A stretch of 64,000 nucleotides of DNA from Methylocystis sp. (GCA_016178015.1 JACOUB010000006.1:1-64000); one strand, 5' to 3'; positions 41,350-51,236 are shown, counted from the stretch's first letter. A program made the numbers and translations. The notes: a model not told the origin generated them from the sequence alone.

Positions 41350-44300
41350 TCAACAGTGTTCCATCAGATCGTCGATTTTCGTCGCCTTAATATATCGGGC
41401 GGGGTTCTTCCCAACCGCCAGCGCTTTGAAGTGCGCCTCGCCGCAAGCGACCTTCGCGGCCTCGTTGTCGCGAAGATCGTCGACGAACAAGCTGCCTTTG
41501 GTCTCAACGACGAAATAGAGTCGCTCCTCGCCACTGATTTCGACAAGCACGGCCCAATCGGGATTGTAAGTGCCAAGCGGCGTGGGCACTTTGAACCAAG
41601 CCGGGAGCTTGGCGTAGATTTTCACGGATTCGTTCTTCTCAAGCTGTTCGGCAAACGTCCGCTCGACACCGCCGGAATCATAGACAACATGCTCGAAGAC
41701 CGACTTCGTCGTGTCCTTCAGCATGTTTCTCAGATAGCCCATCAACTCTTCCTGCTCGAAAAGTTCTTGGGCATAATAGTTCTCGTCACCGATCTTCTGG
41801 TATTTGATCCCGTCGACCAGCGCCAAGCGCTTTGTCCGGTTGATGACCTCGCCGGCAATCTCAATGAAGGCCTGTGGATTGCGCTTGAAGTCCTTCAGGC
41901 GTTCGCACTCGCTGAGGATGCGAACGAGGCTTTTGCGCGTGAGCTGGGTGCGGTCCTGCAAATCGGTCAGCACGTCGGGCAGCGCGATGTCGCCTTCTTC
42001 GATCGTGACAATGATTCCGCTATTCTTGTCGCGCTCTTTGGCCTCGACGCCGCCTTGTCCAATCGAAAGATCGGCCTTTCTGATCCGAACGCGAGCCTTC
42101 GACACCGGCGGCCCATTCGCGATCGCCTTGGCGCAGTCTGTGATCAGCTTCTCGTTGTCGAAGTGAACGCGATAGGTCGTCTTGTGCTTGATACGATCCC
42201 AGAGCGCATGGAACTCGGCGCTATCCAGGACGGCTTGCCGTGTTTTCACGATGACACGTTCATCGGCGTTTTTGATATCGAGCTTTCCCGCCACCTTCTT
42301 CAGCACGTCCCGGACCGACGCCAGATACGCTTCGAGCGCCTTCGGCAAGGCGAACGTCCCGTCTTTGAGCGCGGCGCGCAGCGTGTCCTGCACCTTGCCC
42401 TTGGCATCGACGAAGCCTTGCGTCTTCAAATGCTCGAAGATGGCGGCGGATTCCTCGAAGCCGAGCATTCCGGTCGATCCGTCGGCCTTCGCCACCGGGA
42501 TGGCGGCAAACTGGTGCTTCTCCACGATCCCGAACTTGATGCCGGTATCCTTCTCGATCTCCTTCTGCAGGTTCTTGGCGAACTCCTCATAGCTCTCGGT
42601 GGCGATCACGGTCAGGGTGTTGATCTCGAAGCCGCGCAGGCGCTCGCCCTTCTGGTTGACGCACAGCCGCAGCCCGCGGCCGATGGTCTGCCGCCGCTCC
42701 CGCTCGGTTCCCATCTCGCGCAAAGCGCAAATCTGGAAGACGTTCGGATTGTCCCACCCCTCCTTGAGGGCGGAATGAGAAAAGATGAACTTGAGCTTCG
42801 TCTCGAAGCTCAGCAGCTTCTCCTTGTCCTTCATGATTAGGCTGTAGGCGCGCTCCGCGTTGTCCCGGCCCGCCTGATTATTATCGGCGGTATCGGTCCA
42901 GCGGCGCGCCTTGTCGATGGAGAAGTAGCCGTCGTGAACCTCCTCGGCCTCTGAGGCCACGTCGACTTCCTTGAACAGGCTGACGAACTCGGGGAGCTTC
43001 GCCGCGCGGCGGTATTCCTCTTCGAAGATGCGCGCGTATTTGCCCTTCGACGGATTGCCGTCTTCGTCATAGGACCGGTAGTGCTCCACGGCGTCGATGA
43101 AGAACAGGCTCAGCACCTTGATCCCCAAGGGCGCGAGGCGCTTTTCCTTTTCCAGATGCTCGTGAATCGTGCGGCGGATCATCAGCCGCTTCAGCGCGTC
43201 GGCGTCCACATCGCCAACGGCCTGGCCCCGCTGAAGAAACGTCTCGCTGCCCGGCAGCTTCACTTCCAGAAACTGGTTGTCCTTCGCTGCGCGAATCTCG
43301 CCGATCCGGCAATCGGCATACACGGCGCGCTTTGTGAGTTCCTGAAGATCGTCGCCGTCCTGGACGACCACTTCCTTGCGGAGCACCTGCTTGCCATCGA
43401 GCACGTCGATTTCGATGTGCGCCGTGACCGGTCCCTTGCCGTTGCTGGCCGAAATGAAGCGGACATAGGCCTTGTTGTGGCCGCCTTCGACTTGCAGGGA
43501 GGCGACCTCAATCTGCTTCACAAGCTTCCGCTCATAAGCGTCCACCGCGTCCAGACGGAACACCATGTGATGCTTGTCGGCATGGGTTGCCGAGTAGCGA
43601 AGCGTGCAAAGCGCGTTCATCTCACCGAGCGCGCTTTTACCAGCGCCAGACAGGCCGCCGTCCACACTCTGTGGTTCGTCGACGATCAAGATCGGCCGTG
43701 TCGCGCGGATCAAGTCGATCGGCCGTTCACCGCCGGTTTTTTCGCTGTCTTTGTATAGGTTGTTCACGTCCTTCTTGTTGATGGCGCCGACCGTCACCAC
43801 CATAATCTGGATGTTCGGGCTGGTCGCGAAGTTGCGCACCTGCCCGAGCTTGGCGGAGTCGTAGAGGAAATAGTCAAAGGGCTGGCCGGAATAGAGGCCC
43901 TTGAAGTGCTCCTCGGTGATCTGAAGCGTCTTGTAGACGCCTTCCTTGATCGCGACAGACGGCACGACGATCACAAATTTGGTGAAGCCGTAGCGCTTGT
44001 TCAGTTCGAAGATGGTACGAAGATAGACATAGGTCTTGCCGGTGCCTGTCTCCATTTCGACCGTGAAGTCACCCGAGGTGAGCGCCGTCGATGGCGCGAG
44101 GCCATTGCGAAGCTGAATGTTCTTCAGATTGCCGATGATTTCGTCGTCGAGCAGCGTCAGCCAATTGCCGATGCCGAGCGCACTCTCCACGAGTCCTAAT
44201 TCCCCCTGCGCGGCGAGAAAGGCACCAAGATCGAGGCTGGCCTGCCCGGCCCGGTCCGCCAGGGGCCGGCGGGTGACAGTGAACTCGGTGCGGTTGATCT

Positions 44301-44379
44301 CCTGGCCGCGAAACAGGTCCGCGACCGATTCAATCGCGGCTTTCTGATAGTCGAGGTCGGGTTCGAAATGCAGCTTCAT
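41350..44379 (-). CDS. res: Type III restriction enzyme Res subunit
   Basis: The 1009-aa protein has the SF2 helicase motifs of type III Res: VEMETGTGKTYVYLRT (motif I, near 108-123), LIVDEPQS (motif II), FKEGWDNPNVFQICALREMG-type motif V and TIGRGLRLCV (motif VI). The C-terminus has NPDWAVLVEISG followed by LYFVVETKGS, the PD-(D/E)xK nuclease core. With Mod it translocates along DNA from unmethylated sites and cuts. It follows mod by 10 bp and is convergent with the trb operon. All motifs look intact. Confidence 0.92.
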   Translation of the reverse strand: MKLHFEPDLDYQKAAIESVADLFRGQEINRTEFTVTRRPLADRAGQASLDLGAFLAAQGELGLVESALGIGNWLTLLDDEIIGNLKNIQLRNGLAPSTALTSGDFTVEMETGTGKTYVYLRTIFELNKRYGFTKFVIVVPSVAIKEGVYKTLQITEEHFKGLYSGQPFDYFLYDSAKLGQVRNFATSPNIQIMVVTVGAINKKDVNNLYKDSEKTGGERPIDLIRATRPILIVDEPQSVDGGLSGAGKSALGEMNALCTLRYSATHADKHHMVFRLDAVDAYERKLVKQIEVASLQVEGGHNKAYVRFISASNGKGPVTAHIEIDVLDGKQVLRKEVVVQDGDDLQELTKRAVYADCRIGEIRAAKDNQFLEVKLPGSETFLQRGQAVGDVDADALKRLMIRRTIHEHLEKEKRLAPLGIKVLSLFFIDAVEHYRSYDEDGNPSKGKYARIFEEEYRRAAKLPEFVSLFKEVDVASEAEEVHDGYFSIDKARRWTDTADNNQAGRDNAERAYSLIMKDKEKLLSFETKLKFIFSHSALKEGWDNPNVFQICALREMGTERERRQTIGRGLRLCVNQKGERLRGFEINTLTVIATESYEEFAKNLQKEIEKDTGIKFGIVEKHQFAAIPVAKADGSTGMLGFEESAAIFEHLKTQGFVDAKGKVQDTLRAALKDGTFALPKALEAYLASVRDVLKKVAGKLDIKNADERVIVKTRQAVLDSAEFHALWDRIKHKTTYRVHFDNEKLITDCAKAIANGPPVSKARVRIRKADLSIGQGGVEAKERDKNSGIIVTIEEGDIALPDVLTDLQDRTQLTRKSLVRILSECERLKDFKRNPQAFIEIAGEVINRTKRLALVDGIKYQKIGDENYYAQELFEQEELMGYLRNMLKDTTKSVFEHVVYDSGGVERTFAEQLEKNESVKIYAKLPAWFKVPTPLGTYNPDWAVLVEISGEERLYFVVETKGSLFVDDLRDNEAAKVACGEAHFKALAVGKNPARYIKATKIDDLMEHC

Positions 44380-44389
44380 CGAACCCTCG

Positions 44390-46384
44390 TCACAGGCTGC
44401 GGACGTCGGAAATGCCGTTCTGGTTCAGAATCGCCGCCATGTTCGTCTTGGCGATGTCGTCGGCGAAGCCGGAATCCTTGAAGACGACGCGAGTGTCAAC
44501 GGCGGGCGCCAGTTCTTCGCGCCACGCGACGATTCCGGCGCTAAGCGGCTCGATCAAGTCACGCGTCAGGCCATCGGCGAGGCAAACGATCAAAGCGCCG
44601 CCGCCGATGGAATGGACGGCCTTGCCCGCGACGGTCTTTGTCTCAATAGGCACGCAAAGATCGAGCCCTAGCTTGAGTAGCAGTTCGAAGAGCACGTCCT
44701 GATCGCTGCGGCCCTGTACCAGATGCTCGGCATTCTTCAGCAAGCTATTTTCGAGGTCGGCGGTGTTTGGCTCCCAGGCGCGAATATTCGAGGAGGCGAG
44801 TTTGAAAACGCGGAAGCCGATGTCGCCGGCCAAGAGTGGGTGGGCATCCTTGATTCTGCGACCAGCTCGCCGCAAACGTTCCTTTGTTAATTCCGCAAGA
44901 TTCTTTGCCTTGCCAATCCTCTCGCAGAATTCTGCGGCCGCCTTCTGTTGCTTGTCCGATGATTCAAGCACCTCAGGGAGTTGTACTAGAATATATTGCC
45001 TGCGTACTCCATCGACGTTCATTGTGTAGACAGCTCTTCCCGTCGCGCCCGATCCTGCGAAAAAATCCAATATGATTTCGCCATCGCTTTTTAGAATAAA
45101 CGGAAAGAACGAGGAGAGCAGACGAACAGGCTTAGGGTTCGTAAAAACCTTTACCTCCTCTGGAAAATCTTCTCGCAGGTCATATGCGCCGAGCCGGCCA
45201 TCAAGCTCCAAAAGGCTCGAAAGTTTTTCTTGAAATTCAGACGCATAGACTTTCAATTCTACTAATTTTGTTTCGTCATCGCCAAATAATATTCGCCCCT
45301 CGGCGAGTAGAGTATCCATCGTCTCTTTTGGAAATCGATAGCCCATCAGCGGTTGCTTGCATGGCTTTCTCGTCTTTGGGTGCAATACGTCATATCGATA
45401 CCCTTCTTTGCCAGGATTGTGAACGCTTTGACTCCCTGTATAAATCCCACCCTCATCAATGTATTTGTATCTATCCAAGGGCCACAGCTCGTTCTTATGG
45501 TCGCGATACCACTTTTCGTACGCCTGAATAAGTTGATCGCCCTTGAAATCTTCATTTAATTTATTGCCAACTCTAATAAGCAATTCTTTCACGTCAGAGG
45601 ATTTTGACTTCCATTCTTTCTCGATCTGCTCCTTCGATCGGGCAATAAAGAGCAGATATTCGTGCTCCGTAGCGACATTTGTTGGATTATTGTCTGTCGC
45701 ATTTTTCCAAATCACAACACCGATGATATTCTCTTCGCCAAAAATCTCGCAGCATATTGAACGCAAATTTGCGAGTTCGCGATCATCGATAGAAATTACC
45801 AGAACACCATCATTTCGTAAAAGCGCTCGGGCCAATTTTAGGCGTGGATACATCATACTGAGCCAGTCTGTATGAAACCGCCCTGATGCATCAGTGTTCG
45901 AACTTACCTTACGCCCACTTTCGACCTGACCCGTCAAATCCAGATAATTCTTTATGCTGTCCCTAAAATCATCCGGGTAAACGAAATCCTTACCGGTGTT
46001 ATAGGGCGGATCGATATAGATCAGCTTGACTTTGCCAGCGTAACTCTTCTGCAAAAGTTTCAGCACTTCGAGGTTATCGCCCTCGATCATCAAGTTCTGT
46101 GTCGTGTCCCAATCGACGCTTTCCCGCGGGTACGGCAGTAGCGTGGCGGTTGAAGGCGTGAGCGCAATCTGCCGCGCTCGACGCTTGCCGTGCCAGTTCA
46201 GGCCGTATTTCTCATCCCGCTCGTCTACCGCCGCGCCCAGTAGACTCTTCAGCACCTCGAAGTCGATCCGTCCCTCAGTGAACGCCTCCGGGAACAGCGC
46301 CTTCAGCGCCTCGATATTGTTGACGACGATATCGGCGCTCTTGGTATCGGCGTCATTCAAGGTGAGTTTTTGCATGCCAGTCAT
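44390..46384 (-). CDS. mod: Type III modification methyltransferase Mod
   Basis: From the ATG at 46384 the 664-aa protein places the catalytic motif IV, YIDPPYNTGKDF, at about residues 123-134 and the AdoMet motif LDFFAGSGATG near 440, the order of beta-class N6-adenine methyltransferases such as type III Mod. Between them, roughly 45085-45930, lies the target recognition domain, which is visibly more AT-rich than the rest of the gene. It methylates the recognition site and guides Res. It starts 19 bp after the DUF4391 gene in the same operon. Confidence 0.92.
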   Translation of the reverse strand: MTGMQKLTLNDADTKSADIVVNNIEALKALFPEAFTEGRIDFEVLKSLLGAAVDERDEKYGLNWHGKRRARQIALTPSTATLLPYPRESVDWDTTQNLMIEGDNLEVLKLLQKSYAGKVKLIYIDPPYNTGKDFVYPDDFRDSIKNYLDLTGQVESGRKVSSNTDASGRFHTDWLSMMYPRLKLARALLRNDGVLVISIDDRELANLRSICCEIFGEENIIGVVIWKNATDNNPTNVATEHEYLLFIARSKEQIEKEWKSKSSDVKELLIRVGNKLNEDFKGDQLIQAYEKWYRDHKNELWPLDRYKYIDEGGIYTGSQSVHNPGKEGYRYDVLHPKTRKPCKQPLMGYRFPKETMDTLLAEGRILFGDDETKLVELKVYASEFQEKLSSLLELDGRLGAYDLREDFPEEVKVFTNPKPVRLLSSFFPFILKSDGEIILDFFAGSGATGRAVYTMNVDGVRRQYILVQLPEVLESSDKQQKAAAEFCERIGKAKNLAELTKERLRRAGRRIKDAHPLLAGDIGFRVFKLASSNIRAWEPNTADLENSLLKNAEHLVQGRSDQDVLFELLLKLGLDLCVPIETKTVAGKAVHSIGGGALIVCLADGLTRDLIEPLSAGIVAWREELAPAVDTRVVFKDSGFADDIAKTNMAAILNQNGISDVRSL

Positions 46385-46403
46385 TTTCAGGCGTCTTCCA
46401 CTT

Positions 46404-47177
46404 TCAAAGGTTTTTCCGATACGTCGCAATTTCGTCTTCGAGGCGTCGAATCTCTAAATTGATATCCACGCGCCGGTTCAGCTGCTTCTCGCGGTTGGCC
46501 TTGGCGCGAAGACCGGCAATCTCGCGCGCCAGCCGGGAATGAGCTTCGAGGGCGGCGCGGCGCCGTTCGATCGCATCCATGCAATCGACGGAAACGTATG
46601 ATCCTGCAATGCGCGCCGCGTTCAGCGCTTCGATTCGGGCGAGCCACCCCTCGTATAGGCTGAATAGGTCGCGACGGGGCTGCTGCGCAAGCGCCAAGCT
46701 GGCTATGAACGCCCGCTCCTGTTCGCTCAAATGATCGGTTTTCAGCCCGCCAGCCGAAATCACGCGCTCGATCACCACCTTGCCGGCTTCGTTCTGAGCA
46801 TGACGCTTGTGGGTGGCCGACAACGCCACGCCGTCCGCGTCCGACGTGAGTAGAACAACCGGATAGGGAATCGCCCGATGAATCAACTCGATCAGGCGGC
46901 CAGCCTTGGCGCCAGACCGGAAGGCGCAGGCGACCAATGCGATTTCAAGATATTCCCGAATATCATCGGCGAATGTCGGCACGCCGATCGTTGTGGGCTT
47001 GCAGGCCGCTAGCCATTGCAACTCGTCAATCCCGTCTTGAATGGCCCGCTTGTCGGCCGAGGTCGGCGCACCCTGTTCGACCAACAGCTTCTTCGGCACC
47101 CGCGCGTCAACGCGGGCTTCAGGCGGCAGCCCAAGCGCGTCGACGATTGCGAGGATGCCTGCTTCCGCTGCTGTCAA
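46404..47177 (-). CDS. DUF4391 domain protein of the defence operon
   Basis: The 257-aa product contains the DUF4391 pattern: DGIDELQWLAACKPTTIGVP (about 48-67), YLEIALVACAFRSGAKAGRL and VVLLTSDADGVALSATHKRH, followed by a coiled-coil C-terminus (LEAHSRLAREIAGLRAKANR, about 211-230). DUF4391 genes are typically found between a SNF2-type helicase and a type III Mod gene. The biochemical role is unknown; the coiled coil suggests it bridges partners. It overlaps the helicase stop by 4 bp (ATGA). Confidence 0.82.
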   Translation of the reverse strand: MTAAEAGILAIVDALGLPPEARVDARVPKKLLVEQGAPTSADKRAIQDGIDELQWLAACKPTTIGVPTFADDIREYLEIALVACAFRSGAKAGRLIELIHRAIPYPVVLLTSDADGVALSATHKRHAQNEAGKVVIERVISAGGLKTDHLSEQERAFIASLALAQQPRRDLFSLYEGWLARIEALNAARIAGSYVSVDCMDAIERRRAALEAHSRLAREIAGLRAKANREKQLNRRVDINLEIRRLEDEIATYRKNL

Positions 47178-50100
47178 GCCACCACGCCCCCCGCTTCAGG
47201 GAGAACGACCAGAAAGGCCACGACCTCGAAGTCGTTGATCCCGGCGAATTCGCCTTTCATGGCGTGTGTGCCGCCCGGCGAAAACAGGCTGCCGACAGCG
47301 CGCTCTTCCTTCTTGCCGACGACTGAAGCGACGGCACGTGCTAACAATTTCTGGTAAGGCTCCATGTCCCGGCCGAAGGCCGTCGCCTTGTCGAACCGCG
47401 CGCAAGCCTCCGCGTCGGGGAGATCGCGGCCTATCGAGAGCTTCTTGAGGCGATCCAGCACCTGCTTCGCCTGGGTGTAGGGAAGCTGCACCTCGCCATC
47501 GTCACCCACATGCACGACGTAGTGCGGACACAGCGGATAGCCCGGCTCCGGCGATTTCAAAGCCGCATCGTCAACCGCGCGCAAGCAGAAGATCACGCCG
47601 GGTTGAACGCCACTGTCGCCGTTCGTCCCGCTGTTTCGCGGGGCGGAGGTGACTGCATAGGTGCCAAGTGGCAGCGCTTCGAGGCGCTCCTTGTGCTCGC
47701 GAAGATAGCCGGACAGGTCGATCCGGAAATCGTTGAGCGTAAGATCGGCGATCGAGACGCCGCTCGACAGGTCTTCCAGATCAATGACGGCGTCTTGCAG
47801 CTTTTGAAGCTGGGCGCGGCGGTATTCCAGATCGTTCATCTGGTTGCCGGCCTGGAACTCAATGACATTCTCTTCGCCGGTCGCGGACACATCCAACAGC
47901 ACCATGCGCCCGCTGACGCGGGATTCGAGATCGAGATACTCGTCGAGCTCCATGTTCGGCCAGAAGTTCACGAGCTGAATCTGGGCGTTCGGAGAACCGA
48001 TCCGGTCGATGCGCCCGAACCGTTGGATGATCCGCACCGGATTCCAATGGATATCGTAGTTGATCAGGAAGTCGCAATCCTGAAGGTTCTGGCCTTCGGA
48101 GATGCAGTCAGTCGCGATCAGCAGGTCAATCTCGCCCTCGGTCGCAAGCTCCGCCGGACGTTCCTTCGACCGCGGCGAGAACGCGCTGAGGATCGTGCTC
48201 ATGTCGCTGCGCAATCCCGGCAAGGTGGTCTTGTTCGCACCCGTTCCGGTGACCACGGCGGCATTCAGCCCGAGGGTCTTTTTCGCCCAGGAGGCCAGCT
48301 CCTGGTAAAGATAGTCAGCCGTATCGGCGAAGGCGGTGAATAGAAGAACTTTCCGATTGCCGTCGTTGATCGGGGTGTGCGCCTTCTTTGCGATCATCTC
48401 CTTCAAGGCTTCCAGCTTTGCATCGCGATCCGCCGTAACCGAGCGTGCGGCAAACAATAGTGTCGCAAGGCGGTTCCGGTCCTCGACGAGATCCTGACGC
48501 CAGCGCACGCGGTCAACGTCCTGAAGCAGGACTTTCACCTTTCGGCCGACGAGCAATGCCTCGAAGGCCGGATCATCGACGTCGATGTCGTCGATCGTGG
48601 TCTCTTCCACCGCTTCGTCGTGTGCGTCGATCTTTGCGAGAAGCGCCTCCACGTCGGCAAGCTGCCGCTTGATGGTCAAGGCGAACGAGGCGACTGAGCT
48701 CTCCATCCGTTTCAGGATATTGACCCGAAGCAGGTGGATGAGGCTTTCCTCGCGATCGACCTGCCGGAAGAAGCTTTGGCCGCCCCGGATTTTGGTGCTG
48801 TATTTCTCGTCGTAAGCAGCCTGCTTGTGCGGAAGCACGTAGCGCAAGGGCGCATAGGCGCCGAGGGTCAAGCGCCGAATCTCGTTGTTAATCTCGCGGA
48901 TGGGGCGGAACTCGCCCGCAAGGTCGACATCTGCCTTGATATTGAACGGCCGGAGCCGATCAGGGAATTGCCCTGTTTCGGCCGTGCCGTAGTAGCGCTG
49001 CACATGCTTGCGCGAGCGCGCGATGGTCAGCATGTCGAGAAGCTTGAAGTAGTCGAAGCCCAGCATGTCCATAAGCCGCGCCGGTCGGCGATCGGCTTCC
49101 GACAGATCAAGCCATCGATTAAATTGCGCCTGGGCCTTCCTGATCGTCGCCTCAATGCTTGGAATGCCGTGGCTGATGAGCGCCAGATCGCTCCCCTCGG
49201 TCATGAAGGCGATCTGGTTTTTCAGGTCCGCGAGCCTGTTGTTGACCGGCGTCGCGGACAGCATGAGCACCTTGGTCTTCACGCCAGCCTTGATGATCCG
49301 TTTCATCAAATGGTCGTAACGGGTGTCGCGCTCCTTGTGCGCCGCCTTGTTTCGGAAGTTGTGGGACTCATCGATGACGACGAGATCGTAATTCCCCCAG
49401 TTTACATGGGAGAGGTCGATGTCACCGGACAGGCCGCCGTCTCTGGACAGGTCGGTATGATTGAGAACGTCGTAGTTGAGACGGTCCCCGGCGAGGATGT
49501 TGCGCCGATCATTGGCCTTGTAGAGCGTCCAGTTATCACGGAGGCGTTTGGGGCACAGCACCAGCACGCGGTCATTGCGCAGCTCGTAATATTTGATGAC
49601 CGCCAGCGCCTCGAACGTCTTACCGAGCCCTACGCTGTCGGAGATGATGCACCCGCCGATCCGCTCAAGCTTGTCGATTGCCCCGACTACGCCGTCGCGC
49701 TGAAAGCGGAATAACTTCTTCCAGACGATCGTGTCCCGAATGCCGGTCGCCGACTTGATGATCCGCTCTTCATCAAGCTCATCGCCTAAGTCCTTGAAAA
49801 GTTGGAACAGGATCTGAAAATAGAGAAGCGAAGGAGCGCGCTGGGCCGCCGCATCTGCAAGCACGTCCAGGATATGGGACTTCGCGCCGGCGTCGGCCTT
49901 TACGTCTTCCCAGTTCGCGCGAAACCACTCAGCAAAATCGGCGACCTCGGCGTCGGAATCTGTTGCCTGGACCAGGCCCAATGGTCCTCCCGGCGTTATC
50001 CCCAGGCCCTCGGTCGTGAACGAACAGGTTCCCAGCATGGCCCGGCAGGGAGCGGTTTTGCCGTCGACAAAAATCAACGATTGAGGCGGCGATCTCAGAG

Positions 50101-50398
50101 CATGGCGGACTTCGGCTCGCGTGCAGATCCACTCGGTAGCAAGGCGGGCAAGCCACCGCCCTTGTAGTCGGCCCCTGAAGACGATGTCAGCGTCGCCTCC
50201 GAACAGGGCTGGCGCAATTGTGTCCGGTTCGCCGAGTAACAGCCGGCACCCGTCAACCCGTTCCAAAACATCCTTGAGTTCGGCAAACGCGAACAGTGAG
50301 AACGATGGCGACACTAGGTCGACATGCGACCCCTGCGTCAGCCATTCCCGTAGACGATCAAGTCCCCGATCCGCCCCACTGTTTCGCAGAATTTTCAT
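47174..50398 (-). CDS. SNF2-family helicase with PLD-like N-terminal domain
   Basis: The 1074-aa protein starts at 50398 (TGATG overlap with the upstream RHH gene). Residues 1-200 resemble a phospholipase-D-like domain (LREWLTQGSHVDLVSPSFSL and LGTCSFTTEGLG). The helicase core follows: IISDSVGLGKTFEALAVIKY (motif I, near 249), VVIDESHNFRNK (II), VLMLSATPVNNR (III), ATDCISEGQNLQDCDFLINY (V) and IIQRFGRIDRIGS (VI). Such proteins occur in phage-defence and restriction-associated islands. It heads the operon that continues with DUF4391, mod and res. Confidence 0.88.
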   Translation of the reverse strand: MKILRNSGADRGLDRLREWLTQGSHVDLVSPSFSLFAFAELKDVLERVDGCRLLLGEPDTIAPALFGGDADIVFRGRLQGRWLARLATEWICTRAEVRHALRSPPQSLIFVDGKTAPCRAMLGTCSFTTEGLGITPGGPLGLVQATDSDAEVADFAEWFRANWEDVKADAGAKSHILDVLADAAAQRAPSLLYFQILFQLFKDLGDELDEERIIKSATGIRDTIVWKKLFRFQRDGVVGAIDKLERIGGCIISDSVGLGKTFEALAVIKYYELRNDRVLVLCPKRLRDNWTLYKANDRRNILAGDRLNYDVLNHTDLSRDGGLSGDIDLSHVNWGNYDLVVIDESHNFRNKAAHKERDTRYDHLMKRIIKAGVKTKVLMLSATPVNNRLADLKNQIAFMTEGSDLALISHGIPSIEATIRKAQAQFNRWLDLSEADRRPARLMDMLGFDYFKLLDMLTIARSRKHVQRYYGTAETGQFPDRLRPFNIKADVDLAGEFRPIREINNEIRRLTLGAYAPLRYVLPHKQAAYDEKYSTKIRGGQSFFRQVDREESLIHLLRVNILKRMESSVASFALTIKRQLADVEALLAKIDAHDEAVEETTIDDIDVDDPAFEALLVGRKVKVLLQDVDRVRWRQDLVEDRNRLATLLFAARSVTADRDAKLEALKEMIAKKAHTPINDGNRKVLLFTAFADTADYLYQELASWAKKTLGLNAAVVTGTGANKTTLPGLRSDMSTILSAFSPRSKERPAELATEGEIDLLIATDCISEGQNLQDCDFLINYDIHWNPVRIIQRFGRIDRIGSPNAQIQLVNFWPNMELDEYLDLESRVSGRMVLLDVSATGEENVIEFQAGNQMNDLEYRRAQLQKLQDAVIDLEDLSSGVSIADLTLNDFRIDLSGYLREHKERLEALPLGTYAVTSAPRNSGTNGDSGVQPGVIFCLRAVDDAALKSPEPGYPLCPHYVVHVGDDGEVQLPYTQAKQVLDRLKKLSIGRDLPDAEACARFDKATAFGRDMEPYQKLLARAVASVVGKKEERAVGSLFSPGGTHAMKGEFAGINDFEVVAFLVVLPEAGGVVA

Positions 50399-50601
50399 CA
50401 GTTGCGGCCCGCCTGGTCGCCATCTGGCGCTTCCTGTTTGTCTTGAGGCTTGGCCGTGCTTTCGATGAATTGCCGGATGGCCTGCCGGATCACCCATGAG
50501 ATGGAAGCGTCCCGCGCAACCGCAATCTCATTCAACAACCGATAGTCCTGTTATTCCAAGCTCACTGTGAGCCGCGTTGCCTTGCGAGGACGCTCGGTCA
50601 C
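50398..50601 (-). pseudogene. Ribbon-helix-helix gene broken by an in-frame stop
   Basis: From a GTG at 50601 the frame reads TERPRKATRLTVSLE, then TAA (50551-50553), then QDYRLLNEIAVARDASISWV and IRQAIRQFIESTAK, ending at TGA overlapping the helicase ATG. Joined, this is a normal CopG/Arc-type repressor of about 67 residues; a GAA to TAA change in the RHH strand would explain the break. It stands first in the defence operon, where a small RHH repressor would control expression. Downstream restart at a TTG is possible but would lose the DNA-binding strand. Confidence 0.75.
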
Positions 50602-50855
50602 GTCACCCCCTAATTCCAAGGAGACGATACCGACTGCCCCATCACACTGCAACAGACTGATGCAACTTTCACCGCTTGGGTTCGAGTCGGGTGTCGGACA
50701 GCTTGCCGATAGTCAAAGACGCATATCGATAGATCCGTGAGCCGTCCGATTTGCACTCCAGGGTATCCGGCTTCCCTACGACCTCAGTTGTTCTATTCCT
50801 TTGCCATGCCTCACCGGTTCATTGTCTGAAAGAGACTGGACAAAGGAGCGACGGC

Positions 50856-51236
50856 ATGGCCCCGAGATTGTCACGCGGAATCGAAAATTTCTCTTCGAAG
50901 GCCGACAAGCCGAGCACGATGCCGACAATCCCGGAACGCGAAAATACCAGGATGCTGCATCCCATGATGACCCGGGTCGCTCTACCCTTCAGGCAGACCA
51001 TACGGCGCTCTCAACTTCGCCAAATCGTACCGGTGGCCGACACGACGATCTACGAGATGGAGCAGCGCGGTGAATTCCCGCGGCGGTTCTATCTCACGCC
51101 GCGCTGCGTGGTCTGGGACCTTGCTGAAGTCGAAGCTTGGATCGAAGAGCGCCGCATCGCATCGGACGCGGCTGTGATCAAACGTGCGCCAGCCCCGGAC
51201 GTGCGACAACGCAAGACCCGCCCCGTTAGACAGTAG
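50856..51236 (+). CDS. AlpA-type DNA-binding protein (excisionase-like)
   Basis: The ATG at 50856 has a clear AAGGAG site 8 bp upstream, giving 126 aa; an upstream in-frame ATG at 50751 has none. The C-terminal half has the AlpA/excisionase helix-turn-helix: IRRSQLRQIVPVADTTIYEM, then EQRGEFPRRFYLTPRCVVWD and LAEVEAWIEERR (about 49-100). AlpA proteins act as regulators or directionality factors of P4-type integrases. It overlaps the end of the integrase gene tail to tail by 11 bp, supporting a functional pairing. Confidence 0.8.
   Translation: MAPRLSRGIENFSSKADKPSTMPTIPERENTRMLHPMMTRVALPFRQTIRRSQLRQIVPVADTTIYEMEQRGEFPRRFYLTPRCVVWDLAEVEAWIEERRIASDAAVIKRAPAPDVRQRKTRPVRQ

Noticed and set aside
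41356-42840. Plus-strand open frame (494 codons) across res
   Set aside because: Antisense to conserved Res sequence; composition is shadow-like and it lacks a ribosome site.
41350-50398. DISARM or BREX system
   Set aside because: The operon has a SNF2 helicase, PLD-like domain and methyltransferase, but no drmA/drmB, PglZ or BrxC-like gene; Mod/Res are type III.
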